Assembly (NCBI GenBank): GCA_017463375.1
Contig: JAFTPG010000128.1
Location: 1-37,711, forward strand
From: Ruminococcus sp.
Lineage (GTDB): Bacteria > Bacillota > Clostridia > Oscillospirales > Ruminococcaceae
DNA: 37,711 bases
Direction of reading: 5' to 3'
Each line of letters begins with the position of its first letter. Position 1 is the stretch's first letter. Below the pieces are notes generated by a model, which made no database searches, had not been told where the DNA came from, and saw only the letters and a list, made by a program, of their open reading frames with translations. The position numbers and the translations under genes are program-made. Of the stretch, positions 31,501 to 37,711 are shown piece after piece.

Positions 31501-34407
31501 GAGGACTATAAAGAAAGCGGTGAAAATGCCGAAGAAAAACTCTGGATAAACGGAGACAATAAAAGCGTGATAGACCTTGCTGTTTCAGATGCTGAGTCAG
31601 GTATCAGTGAGGTTGTAGTGGTTCTCAATAGAAATGATTATGATAAACCTTTTGAAGAAAGCAGCGGAAGAATAAACGCTGACAGCGAAGGAATACAGTT
31701 TTTAAAGGCTGATCAAACGAAAAAAATGGATGCTGCTGTCACAGAATTTAAATATATTCTGGAGATCGCAGATATTATTAATCGAGCACGGAACGATGAA
31801 GGCATATATCAGATAGAAGTCCTTGCAAGGGACAACGCAGGAAACGTCAATAAAGAGACTCCTGAGCTTCTTACATTCTATCTTGACGATACTGATCCTG
31901 AGATCCAGTCGATTGAATTTTCTGTTCCTGCACAGGGCAATATATCGAATGTAAACGACTTTATCGACGTACTTGAGTATGGATACTACTTCAAAGCTGA
32001 GCTTGATGTTATAGTTAATGTCAGTGACGAGGGCGGTCCAAGCTCAGGATTGAACAAGATCGAATACTCGTTGGTCGAGTACAATAACGGAACTGAGGTA
32101 GGGCGTACTACCAAAGAAAAAGAGTTTAAAGGTGACGGAACGGTTGCATTTACAGTTCCTGCTAATTTCAAGGGTCAGATTTTTGTCAAAGCAATTGACA
32201 ACACAGGCAATGAATCAAAGGTTGTACAGCCTCACGCACTCGTAGTAGATACCCCTGCACGTCATGCGTCGGAGAAGCACATAAGCTTCAGCGAGCTGCC
32301 TCAGGGTTACACTGACGGAGACGGTTATGCACTGTATGATTCAAGCGTAAGCGTAACAGCAGTCGTGTCTGATACCATTTCGGGAATCAGTGAAATCGGC
32401 TATTCGCTTTCCTCCGAGCAGGAAAATCAGGAGCGCAGAGTTATACAGATCGGCAACGGCGGCTATACTGTCGGACAGGATCTCGGAGACGGCTGGGTTA
32501 TTTCAGCTATGGACAGAAACCTTGTTACAGAGGTTACCCGTACATATTCGTTCGGCTCTGACAATAATGGAATTACTCTGTCAGTCGATATGAAAGACCG
32601 TTCGGGCAATGAATCATCAGATGTGTCCCAGACCTTCTCGATTGATACAACAGCACCCGTAATCAACGTTGTATTTGATAATCCAGACGGTAACGAGGAG
32701 TATTACAGAGCACCGAGAACAGCTGTGATCACAGTAACCGAAAGAAACTTTGATCCCGGCAGAATCATTCCCGCAATAGAAAATGCAATAGGCTCAGTTC
32801 CGGGAATCAGCTTTACATCAAGTTCCGCTACCGAACATTCTGCAACAGTAATCTTCAACGAGGGTGACTATACATTTGAGATCAGCGGAACAGACCTCGT
32901 GAACCACTCTGCTTCGGTAAGCTATTCAGGCGGAAACGAGCACAGCTTCTTCGTGGATGAAACCGACCCCGAGGTTACGGAGAATTTCGCTGAATTTGAA
33001 AATGACGCTGAAAACAGCTTTGCTTCTGGCAAGGAAATGAGCATAACCATTACAGAGCATAACTTTGACCCTGTAAATCACGGTGTAAAGGTTTACCGTG
33101 TACCTGCCGGAGAGTCTCTTACCGAGGCGTCGAGAGATGACTGCACGGACGAATACATTACAGCCGGCAGCTGGCATAATTCGGGCGACCGTCATACGGT
33201 AACTCTGAATTTTGAAGATGACTATGTATATCAGGTTGAGATCGAGGTTACTGATTTGTCGGGAAGAACCCTGGAGAAAAGAGTATCTCCCGTATTTGAA
33301 ATCGACAAAAAGGCTCCTGTTCCGGCAGATGACAACGCTGAGATAGTTTACTACGACGAAAACAGCACGGAAACCTCTGCAAAGGAGATCGGCTTTAAGG
33401 ACGAAAATATTTCAAGAATCGACTACACAGTGGTCAGCTATCAGATGCTGAAAAACGATGATGATATCGGATATGATGTGAAGGTTGAAACAGGCAGCGG
33501 TACGGTAAATGCTTCTTCTGTAAAGCTCGATGACAAATTCTTCAAAACAGACGGAATTTACGAAATCAAGTGCAAGGCATATGACGTGTCCGGAAACGAA
33601 AGCGCTGAAGCGGTATGCACATACATAATCCAGCGCGGAGAGGGCTTCCTGGTGTATATTCCTGACAGCGACAAGAGCAAGGGAACAGGCTTGTATCAGT
33701 TCCATGAAAAGGGAATAAGATCCGTTGACTTCAAGGATATCGAAATCATTGCCTATGTTTCAGATGATACAAAGCTTGATATACAGGTAGACGGAGAAAC
33801 GGTTCCGGAAGAAAATCTGAGAATCGAAGTGGACAGTGATAAGATCAACAAAGTCAATTGTTATAACATCACGCTTCTCAGCAGCTATGTTGCGAATAAG
33901 TACAGCGACGACGCTCATGATATGACGCTTAATGTTGTAGCAAAGGATAATACAGCTGAATATCCGTTTACTCTGGGACATATCTACATCGACAATATCA
34001 AGCCTCTGGGTGAATATGAGACAGAGCTTCTCAATCTCGGCTTCTTTGACGGATATTATGGCGTTTCGTCCAAGACTATCGAGATATTCGGTGTTTCTTC
34101 CGATCTGAACAAGGAAAGCAGCAAGATCCTTGTAAACGGCAAGGAAATTGATTTTGACTACGATAAAAATGAGCATGTCATCAGATTCGATATATACGAA
34201 GGTCATAACGATATCAGAGCTACTCTGGTGGACGACGCCGGTAATATCACTAATCTTCCCGTCATCAAGGATGTCTATATCGGCGGTATATTCAGAAGAT
34301 GGTGGCCATGGTTTGCAGGCGGCGCTGCAATTATAGCATTATTGATAGCAGCTGCTGTTATTATAGCAAGAAAAATCAAACGAAGCCGCTACGACCTCTA
34401 TATGTAA
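28531..34407 (+). CDS. Giant Ig-like repeat cell-surface stalk protein with C-terminal membrane anchor
   Basis: 1958 residues, last gene of the type VII operon. Signal peptide about 1-28; a run of about 20 threonines (about 54-75); then a long row of Ig-like/bacterial surface domains; then one membrane segment with a Trp-rich edge (RRWWPWFAGGAA, from about 1920) and a short basic tail. There is no LPXTG. Domain boundaries are marked by D-x-x-x-P motifs: VDTKAPGV, VDTQPPTG, KDTAPPEI, DDTDPEIQ, IDTTAPVI, VDETDPEV, IDKKAPVP. Two TE(R/H)NFDP repeats occur near 1400-1510. Base composition is mosaic, A/T-richer around 28770-29340 and 30380-31030. It starts inside the stop of the previous gene. It may span the cell wall, as EsaA/YueB does in other systems; that role is inference. 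Confidence 0.85.
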   Translation: MKKRFLSLLLSAGVILSSIPSQLITAAAESYQSYSQAEVGNKSVSAVGGTSETTTTTTTTTTTTTTTTTTATTAAALQTEEIYIKLNSDDDGDKSHELYTGQNWNDTYSGIPVHYDFYRTNGPNLNDDTIIGENEAELIKVLAEEVKIEAKGNEWYKSISIVFDEDNSGVIYNNIKYCYDYGTDVSNQNQIEAQEAEYKVSSDTQATLIDSNGTKYLDAPDGYLISTSDGGSFGENIKFDDASLIETQGNSKKVRYYLKNQENSKAYNAVAEVMTTYNLEIPKIEKAEVSSGKLNVTNFGAFANEDVTLTITAYSNSDVGDITISLLGESTTAKPEKENDKCKYTAEITLETGTRTDTLSAQVICGNLSESQNVKIGGITISRLYIENTEPETHSILHDDYGNYTITAKDTGSGVQQLEYRWSNGTEGTIECEEDFSKSYPFTVDYPQNANALYTLEYNIYDNAGNSTDWIPAEAISGEIDYLYPVVEQFFINVTGGDLAQDKNDSSILYATSGKIEAVVNAYDNSDEISLVHNESLSVKFNNETKEFTDAEPPEGVLAESASNWIFSFNQSLSDGKYDLTAEVSDGGHTTVQTGWKHALGDYNGAKTLIVDTKAPGVTITLPDGGTGAEKNCYGIDDESKSIEIILKDENSGIDISTLEIIGINKTNCPNGYTVTPIEGEPGNYKCIIPLSNMNDEEYKNITIQVSDIAGNMMPEPAVMNFTVDTQPPTGNITVLGETYTEENGEKQWFSYDGNTDTKIRFIIDDARPWYIEIFSNDESLGTFRKDGLGYYSLTYDEENKYYYVDLKPDELKFNDANESHIKLKLYDVSENPDSDSDSEPPTKNIILCKDTAPPEIESISAVAVSNEKASDQILNLLTFGLYSNDSVKFQIKASDENGSGIQKVEFVNNGEAVTCNLNGEYYEYIIPLDDKDDIKNDVLSGTFDIIAHDNCGRYAKYTETDIVINNDKHVANNYMLENIPPLVTLEGFEEDYKESGENAEEKLWINGDNKSVIDLAVSDAESGISEVVVVLNRNDYDKPFEESSGRINADSEGIQFLKADQTKKMDAAVTEFKYILEIADIINRARNDEGIYQIEVLARDNAGNVNKETPELLTFYLDDTDPEIQSIEFSVPAQGNISNVNDFIDVLEYGYYFKAELDVIVNVSDEGGPSSGLNKIEYSLVEYNNGTEVGRTTKEKEFKGDGTVAFTVPANFKGQIFVKAIDNTGNESKVVQPHALVVDTPARHASEKHISFSELPQGYTDGDGYALYDSSVSVTAVVSDTISGISEIGYSLSSEQENQERRVIQIGNGGYTVGQDLGDGWVISAMDRNLVTEVTRTYSFGSDNNGITLSVDMKDRSGNESSDVSQTFSIDTTAPVINVVFDNPDGNEEYYRAPRTAVITVTERNFDPGRIIPAIENAIGSVPGISFTSSSATEHSATVIFNEGDYTFEISGTDLVNHSASVSYSGGNEHSFFVDETDPEVTENFAEFENDAENSFASGKEMSITITEHNFDPVNHGVKVYRVPAGESLTEASRDDCTDEYITAGSWHNSGDRHTVTLNFEDDYVYQVEIEVTDLSGRTLEKRVSPVFEIDKKAPVPADDNAEIVYYDENSTETSAKEIGFKDENISRIDYTVVSYQMLKNDDDIGYDVKVETGSGTVNASSVKLDDKFFKTDGIYEIKCKAYDVSGNESAEAVCTYIIQRGEGFLVYIPDSDKSKGTGLYQFHEKGIRSVDFKDIEIIAYVSDDTKLDIQVDGETVPEENLRIEVDSDKINKVNCYNITLLSSYVANKYSDDAHDMTLNVVAKDNTAEYPFTLGHIYIDNIKPLGEYETELLNLGFFDGYYGVSSKTIEIFGVSSDLNKESSKILVNGKEIDFDYDKNEHVIRFDIYEGHNDIRATLVDDAGNITNLPVIKDVYIGGIFRRWWPWFAGGAAIIALLIAAAVIIARKIKRSRYDLYM

Positions 34408-34440
34408 TACAGATCCGGAATTATTTTGATTCCGTGTGTG

Positions 34441-34476
34441 AGACTGCATTCAGCTTGCTGGATGCAGTCTTTTTTT
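34441..34476 (+). terminator. Terminator of the type VII operon
   Basis: AGACTGCAT (34441-34449) pairs with ATGCAGTCT (34462-34470) around an inner CAGC-TT-GCTG stem, followed by a run of T residues. It lies 33 bp after the stalk gene and closes a transcript of about 23.4 kb. Confidence 0.93.
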
Positions 34477-34496
34477 GCGGGAGATATATGATTTCT

Positions 34497-34523
34497 GTAG
34501 GGGCGTCCGTCCTCGGGCGCCCG
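34497..34523. repeat. Solitary REP-like palindrome
   Basis: GTAGGGGCGTCCGTCCTCGG then GCGCCCG is a variant of the palindrome family found elsewhere in the window. It sits just after the operon terminator. The stretch 34408-34719 otherwise holds only the terminator, a promoter and a tiny leader frame. Confidence 0.7.
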
Positions 34524-34557
34524 TTATTTGTCTCAGCGTGCAGATAGCCCCGAATAA

Positions 34558-34586
34558 TTGACAAGTTTTGGAATTTATTGTATAAT
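34558..34586 (+). promoter_or_regulatory. Consensus promoter of the dockerin metallopeptidase gene
   Basis: TTGACA (34558-34563) and TATAAT (34581-34586) with a 17-bp spacer match the consensus completely. The leader to the start codon is about 127 nt. Confidence 0.9.
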
Positions 34587-34620
34587 AAGTATATAATTCA
34601 GGCTTGCGAAGGTGATAAAA

Positions 34621-34647
34621 ATGAAGACATCAGAGTTCCCGGGATAG
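34621..34647 (+). CDS. Possible 8-codon leader peptide
   Basis: ATG at 34621 follows GAAGGTGAT at a good distance and encodes MKTSEFPG before TAG. It lies in the leader of the metallopeptidase gene, about 70 nt before that gene's start. It could be a regulatory upstream frame or chance; nothing else supports it. Confidence 0.25.
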   Translation: MKTSEFPG

Positions 34648-34719
34648 AAGGCTAGAATTGCTCCTATCGCCGGCAGAAGCACGTTTTGACCGTATTTATG
34701 TACAACAGGAGGTATTGTT

Positions 34720-36198
34720 ATGAAAAAGCACAGAGGATTATTATCTGCCGGAATCAGCAGTATGCTGCTGCTGAATCTCTTTGGCTCCATGCCCTGTCCG
34801 GCTGTAAATGCAGAGACAGAGCAAACCGTAATGCTTGGCGATGTGAATTCGGACGGAAGCTTTAACTCAGCCGACGCAGTTATGATGCAGAGCTATATTC
34901 TGGGCAGGGAAGCTCAGGGCTTTACATTGGGGAATGCTGACTTTGACGGAAATCAGCGCATTGACGTATTTGATGTGATTCTCCTGAAAAAAGCCCTGAT
35001 AGGATATATTTCTGAGAATTTCTACTCGGAGGCAGGCTATATTACTCAGGAATATACTGAGGTTGAAACAGAGTACATCACATTTAAGATTGACGAAAAC
35101 ATTTATGTCCGAAATGACCTTGCGCTTCACGCTGACAGAATATACGAAGCGATAGAAACGGTAACAGGCATGTCGTTTACGGATGCGCCGTACGGAAAGA
35201 GGGTAGTGGTTAATGTAAGCAAGCCTCAGGATACGGAAAGCGAATTGAGCACTGGTTATGCAATAGGCGACGAGGCTTACATTTCATCCGGAGATTTATT
35301 AATTGACAATGACTACGCAATCATCCATGAAATGATACATACACTGGAGGCTCGTTACAATCCTTATTATTCAGGCAAAACTTTAAGTGAAGGATTTGCT
35401 GTCTATACTAATACGTTGGTTCTTGAATATCTGGAAGAACATTATCCCGATACTTATGCAATCGGATGGTCAACTATTGAGCATGATATGAACCATGCAG
35501 TTGAGGAAGATATATATGACCAGTCGCTTGAATACTGGATGGAAAATGGATATCCTCATGGTAATGGTTTATATGGTGTAGGACGAATGCTTCTTGCCTA
35601 TATTCACGAAACAAAGGGAGATTTTACAAGCTGGATTTCAGCAAGAGACGAAATAGGCTATATTGCAGGAAAATGGATAGAAAATGAGGACGGAACTACC
35701 TCTTATGAGGACGGCTTCACTGTTGATATGCAGCTTGAGCTGCTAAAGAATGTCTACGGCGACGACATTCTTGATGGCTGCTATGACTGGCTTAAAGAGA
35801 ATGAAGCTGATTTTATGTACCAGTATGATCTGAGTACCTGGGTTACTCGTGATTTTACCGGCATTGAGCAATATGATTTATATCCTTCGTTCTATGCGGG
35901 CGGTAATGTGATTAATCTGCTTAGAAAAGATATTCCGGTTGTTTACAGCAATCTCACAGTCAATATTGGACCTACACGTTTTTACCTTGAAAAATACAAG
36001 GGATATGACGCTTCAGGCATAGTTCTGAACGTTAATGAAGAATGTCAGCTGGCTCTTTATGACAAGGACGGCAATCTTCTGCGTGAATGCTCGGGCGGCG
36101 ATGGAATCTCGCTTGAGGACGTTTACAAAATCAAGCTTGTCGGAGACGGAACGGCTACAAAATTTACTATTACAAATTACACTAAAGAAGCAAGCTGA
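34720..36198 (+). CDS. Dockerin-bearing gluzincin-type zinc metallopeptidase
   Basis: Secreted, 492 residues. Signal peptide about 1-32; N-terminal dockerin about 38-103 (GDVNSDGSFNSAD and ADFDGNQRIDVFD calcium loops); catalytic region with the zinc motif HEMIH (203-207) and a third ligand candidate Glu224 in SEGFAVY, giving the HExxH...E order of gluzincins. The C-terminal ~100 residues are beta-rich and may be an extra binding domain. AGGAGG precedes the ATG by 8 nt. As with the protein at 119-1900, a peptidase attached to the cellulosome could trim scaffold or wall proteins; the substrate is unknown. It has a consensus promoter and is followed after 21 bp by the HEPN-motif gene. Confidence 0.83.
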   Translation: MKKHRGLLSAGISSMLLLNLFGSMPCPAVNAETEQTVMLGDVNSDGSFNSADAVMMQSYILGREAQGFTLGNADFDGNQRIDVFDVILLKKALIGYISENFYSEAGYITQEYTEVETEYITFKIDENIYVRNDLALHADRIYEAIETVTGMSFTDAPYGKRVVVNVSKPQDTESELSTGYAIGDEAYISSGDLLIDNDYAIIHEMIHTLEARYNPYYSGKTLSEGFAVYTNTLVLEYLEEHYPDTYAIGWSTIEHDMNHAVEEDIYDQSLEYWMENGYPHGNGLYGVGRMLLAYIHETKGDFTSWISARDEIGYIAGKWIENEDGTTSYEDGFTVDMQLELLKNVYGDDILDGCYDWLKENEADFMYQYDLSTWVTRDFTGIEQYDLYPSFYAGGNVINLLRKDIPVVYSNLTVNIGPTRFYLEKYKGYDASGIVLNVNEECQLALYDKDGNLLRECSGGDGISLEDVYKIKLVGDGTATKFTITNYTKEAS

Positions 36199-36219
36199 AA
36201 TTAAGCGAGGAATGTTATA

Positions 36220-37458
36220 ATGAAAACCGAATACCTGTTCCCGATAGACAAAACGCAGGGAGTAGCGGCAGATGAAAAGACGTTCAGGAATCTGCTGATG
36301 ACGAGCAGCGAAATAGAAATAGACGGGAATTTTATCTGCTATAAGAATGAGAAATACAAATACGAGCTGAAATCCTACGTTATCGGCGATACGGATTATG
36401 TCTGCCACAATTTCAGCATGGACTGCGACGCAGAGTTCGACCTTGACAACGGCAGGCTGAAAACGTATCAGGAGCTGCTGAGGAAGATAAAGCAGATAGT
36501 CGGACGGCACTCAAAGGAGTACGAAGTGCTGTGGGACGACATCAGCTTCAACTGCTCGCAGAAAGCTTATCCGCTGATTTATGAGATAGAGAATCTCATG
36601 AGGAAATTCCTGACGAAGTTCATGACGGTGAACATCGGTCTGAAATGGGAGAAAGCGAACATTCCCAATCAGATAAACAAGTCGAAAAACAAGGATAAAA
36701 GCACTCCCGAGGGCAACGGCTTTCTGTACAGACTTGACTTTATAGAGCTGAAAAATTTCATGTTCGACCCGTTTCCACGCAACTCGAATATGGACGAGCT
36801 GAAAAAGTATATCAGCAAAAAGCAGGATATCCCCTATGCGGAGCTTGAGGACTATATTCCTAAGTCCAACTGGGACAGATTTTTCAAGGAGCTTGTAAAG
36901 GTAGAGGGCGGACACCTCGCCAAAAAGTGGGGGGAGCTTTATCAGCTCCGCTGCAAGGTTGCTCATAATAACATATTCACGCCTGCCGATTACGCAAGAG
37001 TATGCGAAATCACGGCAGAGCTTAAACCTCCGATAGAGGCGGCAATCAAGGCTCTTGATAAGGTTGAGGTTCCCGAGGATGATAAGGAGTTTGTTTCTGA
37101 GACTATGGTGAAATCTGAAAAGGACGAGCTGTCGGGAAGATTTTTGGAAGTATATGATACTATGGTTATATCCATGATACTGCTCTATCATCATGAAATG
37201 GCAAATTACAGGGATATTGTTATTCCCGAAAATGCCTCAATGGGTCCTGTGATTATGGAGCTGCGAAGAAATCATTATATCAATGACCGTCAGGTTGGAA
37301 TACTTAATCATATCGAACAGACAAGAAATCTTATTCTTCATTCAACTACAGAAATAAGTCCCGTTAAGATTCAGTCATTAATCGAAGAAATGCAGCAGCT
37401 TATCGAAATATTTGATGATATGATAGTGAATAGGCAAGGTACGGATGAATTTATCTGA
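36220..37458 (+). CDS. Protein with two HEPN-type R-x4-H motifs, candidate RNase
   Basis: 412 residues, cytoplasmic. Two separate helical regions carry the HEPN ribonuclease signature: LRCKVAHNN (Arg244, His249) and TRNLILHST (Arg369, His374). The first is preceded by a helix-rich stretch (YPLIYEIENLMRKFL) resembling the Swt1/Apea-like HEPN class. HEPN domains act in RNA cleavage in toxin-antitoxin, abortive infection and CRISPR systems. It lies 21 bp after the metallopeptidase gene, a 5' neighbour with no obvious link. No antitoxin partner (MNT-type nucleotidyltransferase) is seen. GCGAGGAATG precedes the start. The specific function is not known. Confidence 0.68.
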   Translation: MKTEYLFPIDKTQGVAADEKTFRNLLMTSSEIEIDGNFICYKNEKYKYELKSYVIGDTDYVCHNFSMDCDAEFDLDNGRLKTYQELLRKIKQIVGRHSKEYEVLWDDISFNCSQKAYPLIYEIENLMRKFLTKFMTVNIGLKWEKANIPNQINKSKNKDKSTPEGNGFLYRLDFIELKNFMFDPFPRNSNMDELKKYISKKQDIPYAELEDYIPKSNWDRFFKELVKVEGGHLAKKWGELYQLRCKVAHNNIFTPADYARVCEITAELKPPIEAAIKALDKVEVPEDDKEFVSETMVKSEKDELSGRFLEVYDTMVISMILLYHHEMANYRDIVIPENASMGPVIMELRRNHYINDRQVGILNHIEQTRNLILHSTTEISPVKIQSLIEEMQQLIEIFDDMIVNRQGTDEFI

Positions 37459-37463
37459 ATAAC

Positions 37464-37503
37464 AAAAAAGCGTGCAGCTCTGCCGGAGAGCCGCACGCTT
37501 TTT
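37464..37503. terminator. Bidirectional terminator between convergent genes
   Basis: GCGTGCAGCTCT (37470-37481) pairs with AGAGCCGCACGC (37487-37498) with one mismatch, bounded by A-run on the left and T-run on the right. It ends the HEPN gene and can also stop the convergent minus-strand gene. Confidence 0.88.
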
Positions 37504-37513
37504 ATCAGTTTGT

Positions 37514-37539
37514 CGGGCGACCGCAAGGGTCGCCCCTAC
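37514..37539. repeat. Solitary REP-like palindrome
   Basis: CGGGCGACCGCAAGGGTCGC then CCCTAC is a near-perfect member of the window's palindrome family. It lies between the bidirectional terminator and the end of the partial minus-strand gene. Confidence 0.8.
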
Positions 37540-37563
37540 GATCTGAGCGGTTTACGCTGTCTT

Positions 37564-37711
37564 TTACAGGTGCGAATACCTGCACGAAAAATCCGTAAAC
37601 ACCGCAGAAGAGCCGTTTCCGACCGCATAGAGACCGATGATAACTCCCGTAAATGGGGAAGCTATCTCGGGGGAGAGATACTTTGTCTGAGCGGAGCCGA
37701 GATAAGACTCA
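37564..37711 (-). CDS. Partial gene, C-terminal end of a GH43-type glycosidase
   Basis: The window edge cuts this gene; the last 48 codons are visible on the minus strand, ending at the stop 37564-37566. The residues include AQTKYLSPEIASPFTGVII and GLYAVGNGSS, then FTDFSCRY. This matches the end of the beta-sandwich domain of GH43 beta-xylosidases / arabinofuranosidases, where a FTGv-x-x-GLYAtG...FdwF pattern is common. The call rests on this short tail only, but it fits the plant-cell-wall-degrading context. Confidence 0.6.
   Translation of the reverse strand, partial: ESYLGSAQTKYLSPEIASPFTGVIIGLYAVGNGSSAVFTDFSCRYSHL

Overview
The window looks like the chromosome of a cellulosome-forming Ruminococcus or a close relative (Oscillospiraceae). 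Three predicted secreted proteins carry duplicated dockerin repeats. There is a dockerin-bearing family 11 rhamnogalacturonan lyase and, cut by the right edge, what looks like the C-terminal end of a GH43-type xylosidase. Promoters are near-consensus sigma-A type and ribosome binding sites are strong GGAGG types. This assignment rests on gene content, not on any search.

Layout. (1) 1-7.5 kb, plant-cell-wall and secreted-enzyme region: a dockerin protein with a papain-like Cys/His/Asp-Asn arrangement (+), a relic-like gap, a LacI-sensor/degenerate-GGDEF/AraC regulator (-), and the rhamnogalacturonan lyase (-). (2) 7.5-10.6 kb: a MITE-like element sits just upstream of a short KdpD-type sensor kinase / KdpE-type regulator pair. 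A DUF368 (PopT-type undecaprenyl-phosphate translocase) gene follows, and an 11-bp-spaced direct repeat overlaps its promoter. (3) 10.6-11.1 kb: a second TIR element with a very large hairpin, REP-like palindromes and a terminator. (4) 11.08-34.48 kb, the main feature: one promoter, a structured leader, seventeen co-directional genes and one strong terminator, together forming a type VII secretion (ESX/Yuk-like) locus of unusual composition. (5) 34.5-37.5 kb: a dockerin zinc metallopeptidase and a protein with two HEPN-type R-x4-H motifs. (6) 37.56-37.71 kb: a partial minus-strand gene.

How the type VII locus could work. It opens with a helical adaptor-like protein and a large candidate secreted effector. 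A TPR protein, three tandem small helical Esx-like proteins (one canonical WXG100) and an extraordinary Pro-Glu-Val/Ile-rich repeat protein follow. The membrane and energy module is a VWA-TM-FHA-like protein plus an EssC-type ATPase split into two polypeptides. A fourth Esx protein, sharing the C-terminal tail NRNPGV with an earlier one, follows. Then come a protein with six SNPTP[TA]RR repeats, a PP2C-type phosphatase, and a Ser/Thr kinase with one TM segment and an external helical domain, the layout of EssB/YukC but with kinase motifs intact. Two small membrane proteins and a 1958-residue Ig-like membrane-anchored stalk end the operon. I infer a type VII system in which reversible phosphorylation (kinase, phosphatase, repeat-protein substrate, FHA reader) is built into the apparatus. 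The standard Firmicutes parts EsaA, EssA and an FHA-tipped single-chain EssC are not recognisable and may be replaced by the last three genes and the split ATPase.

No rRNA, tRNA, CRISPR array or transposase gene was recognised.
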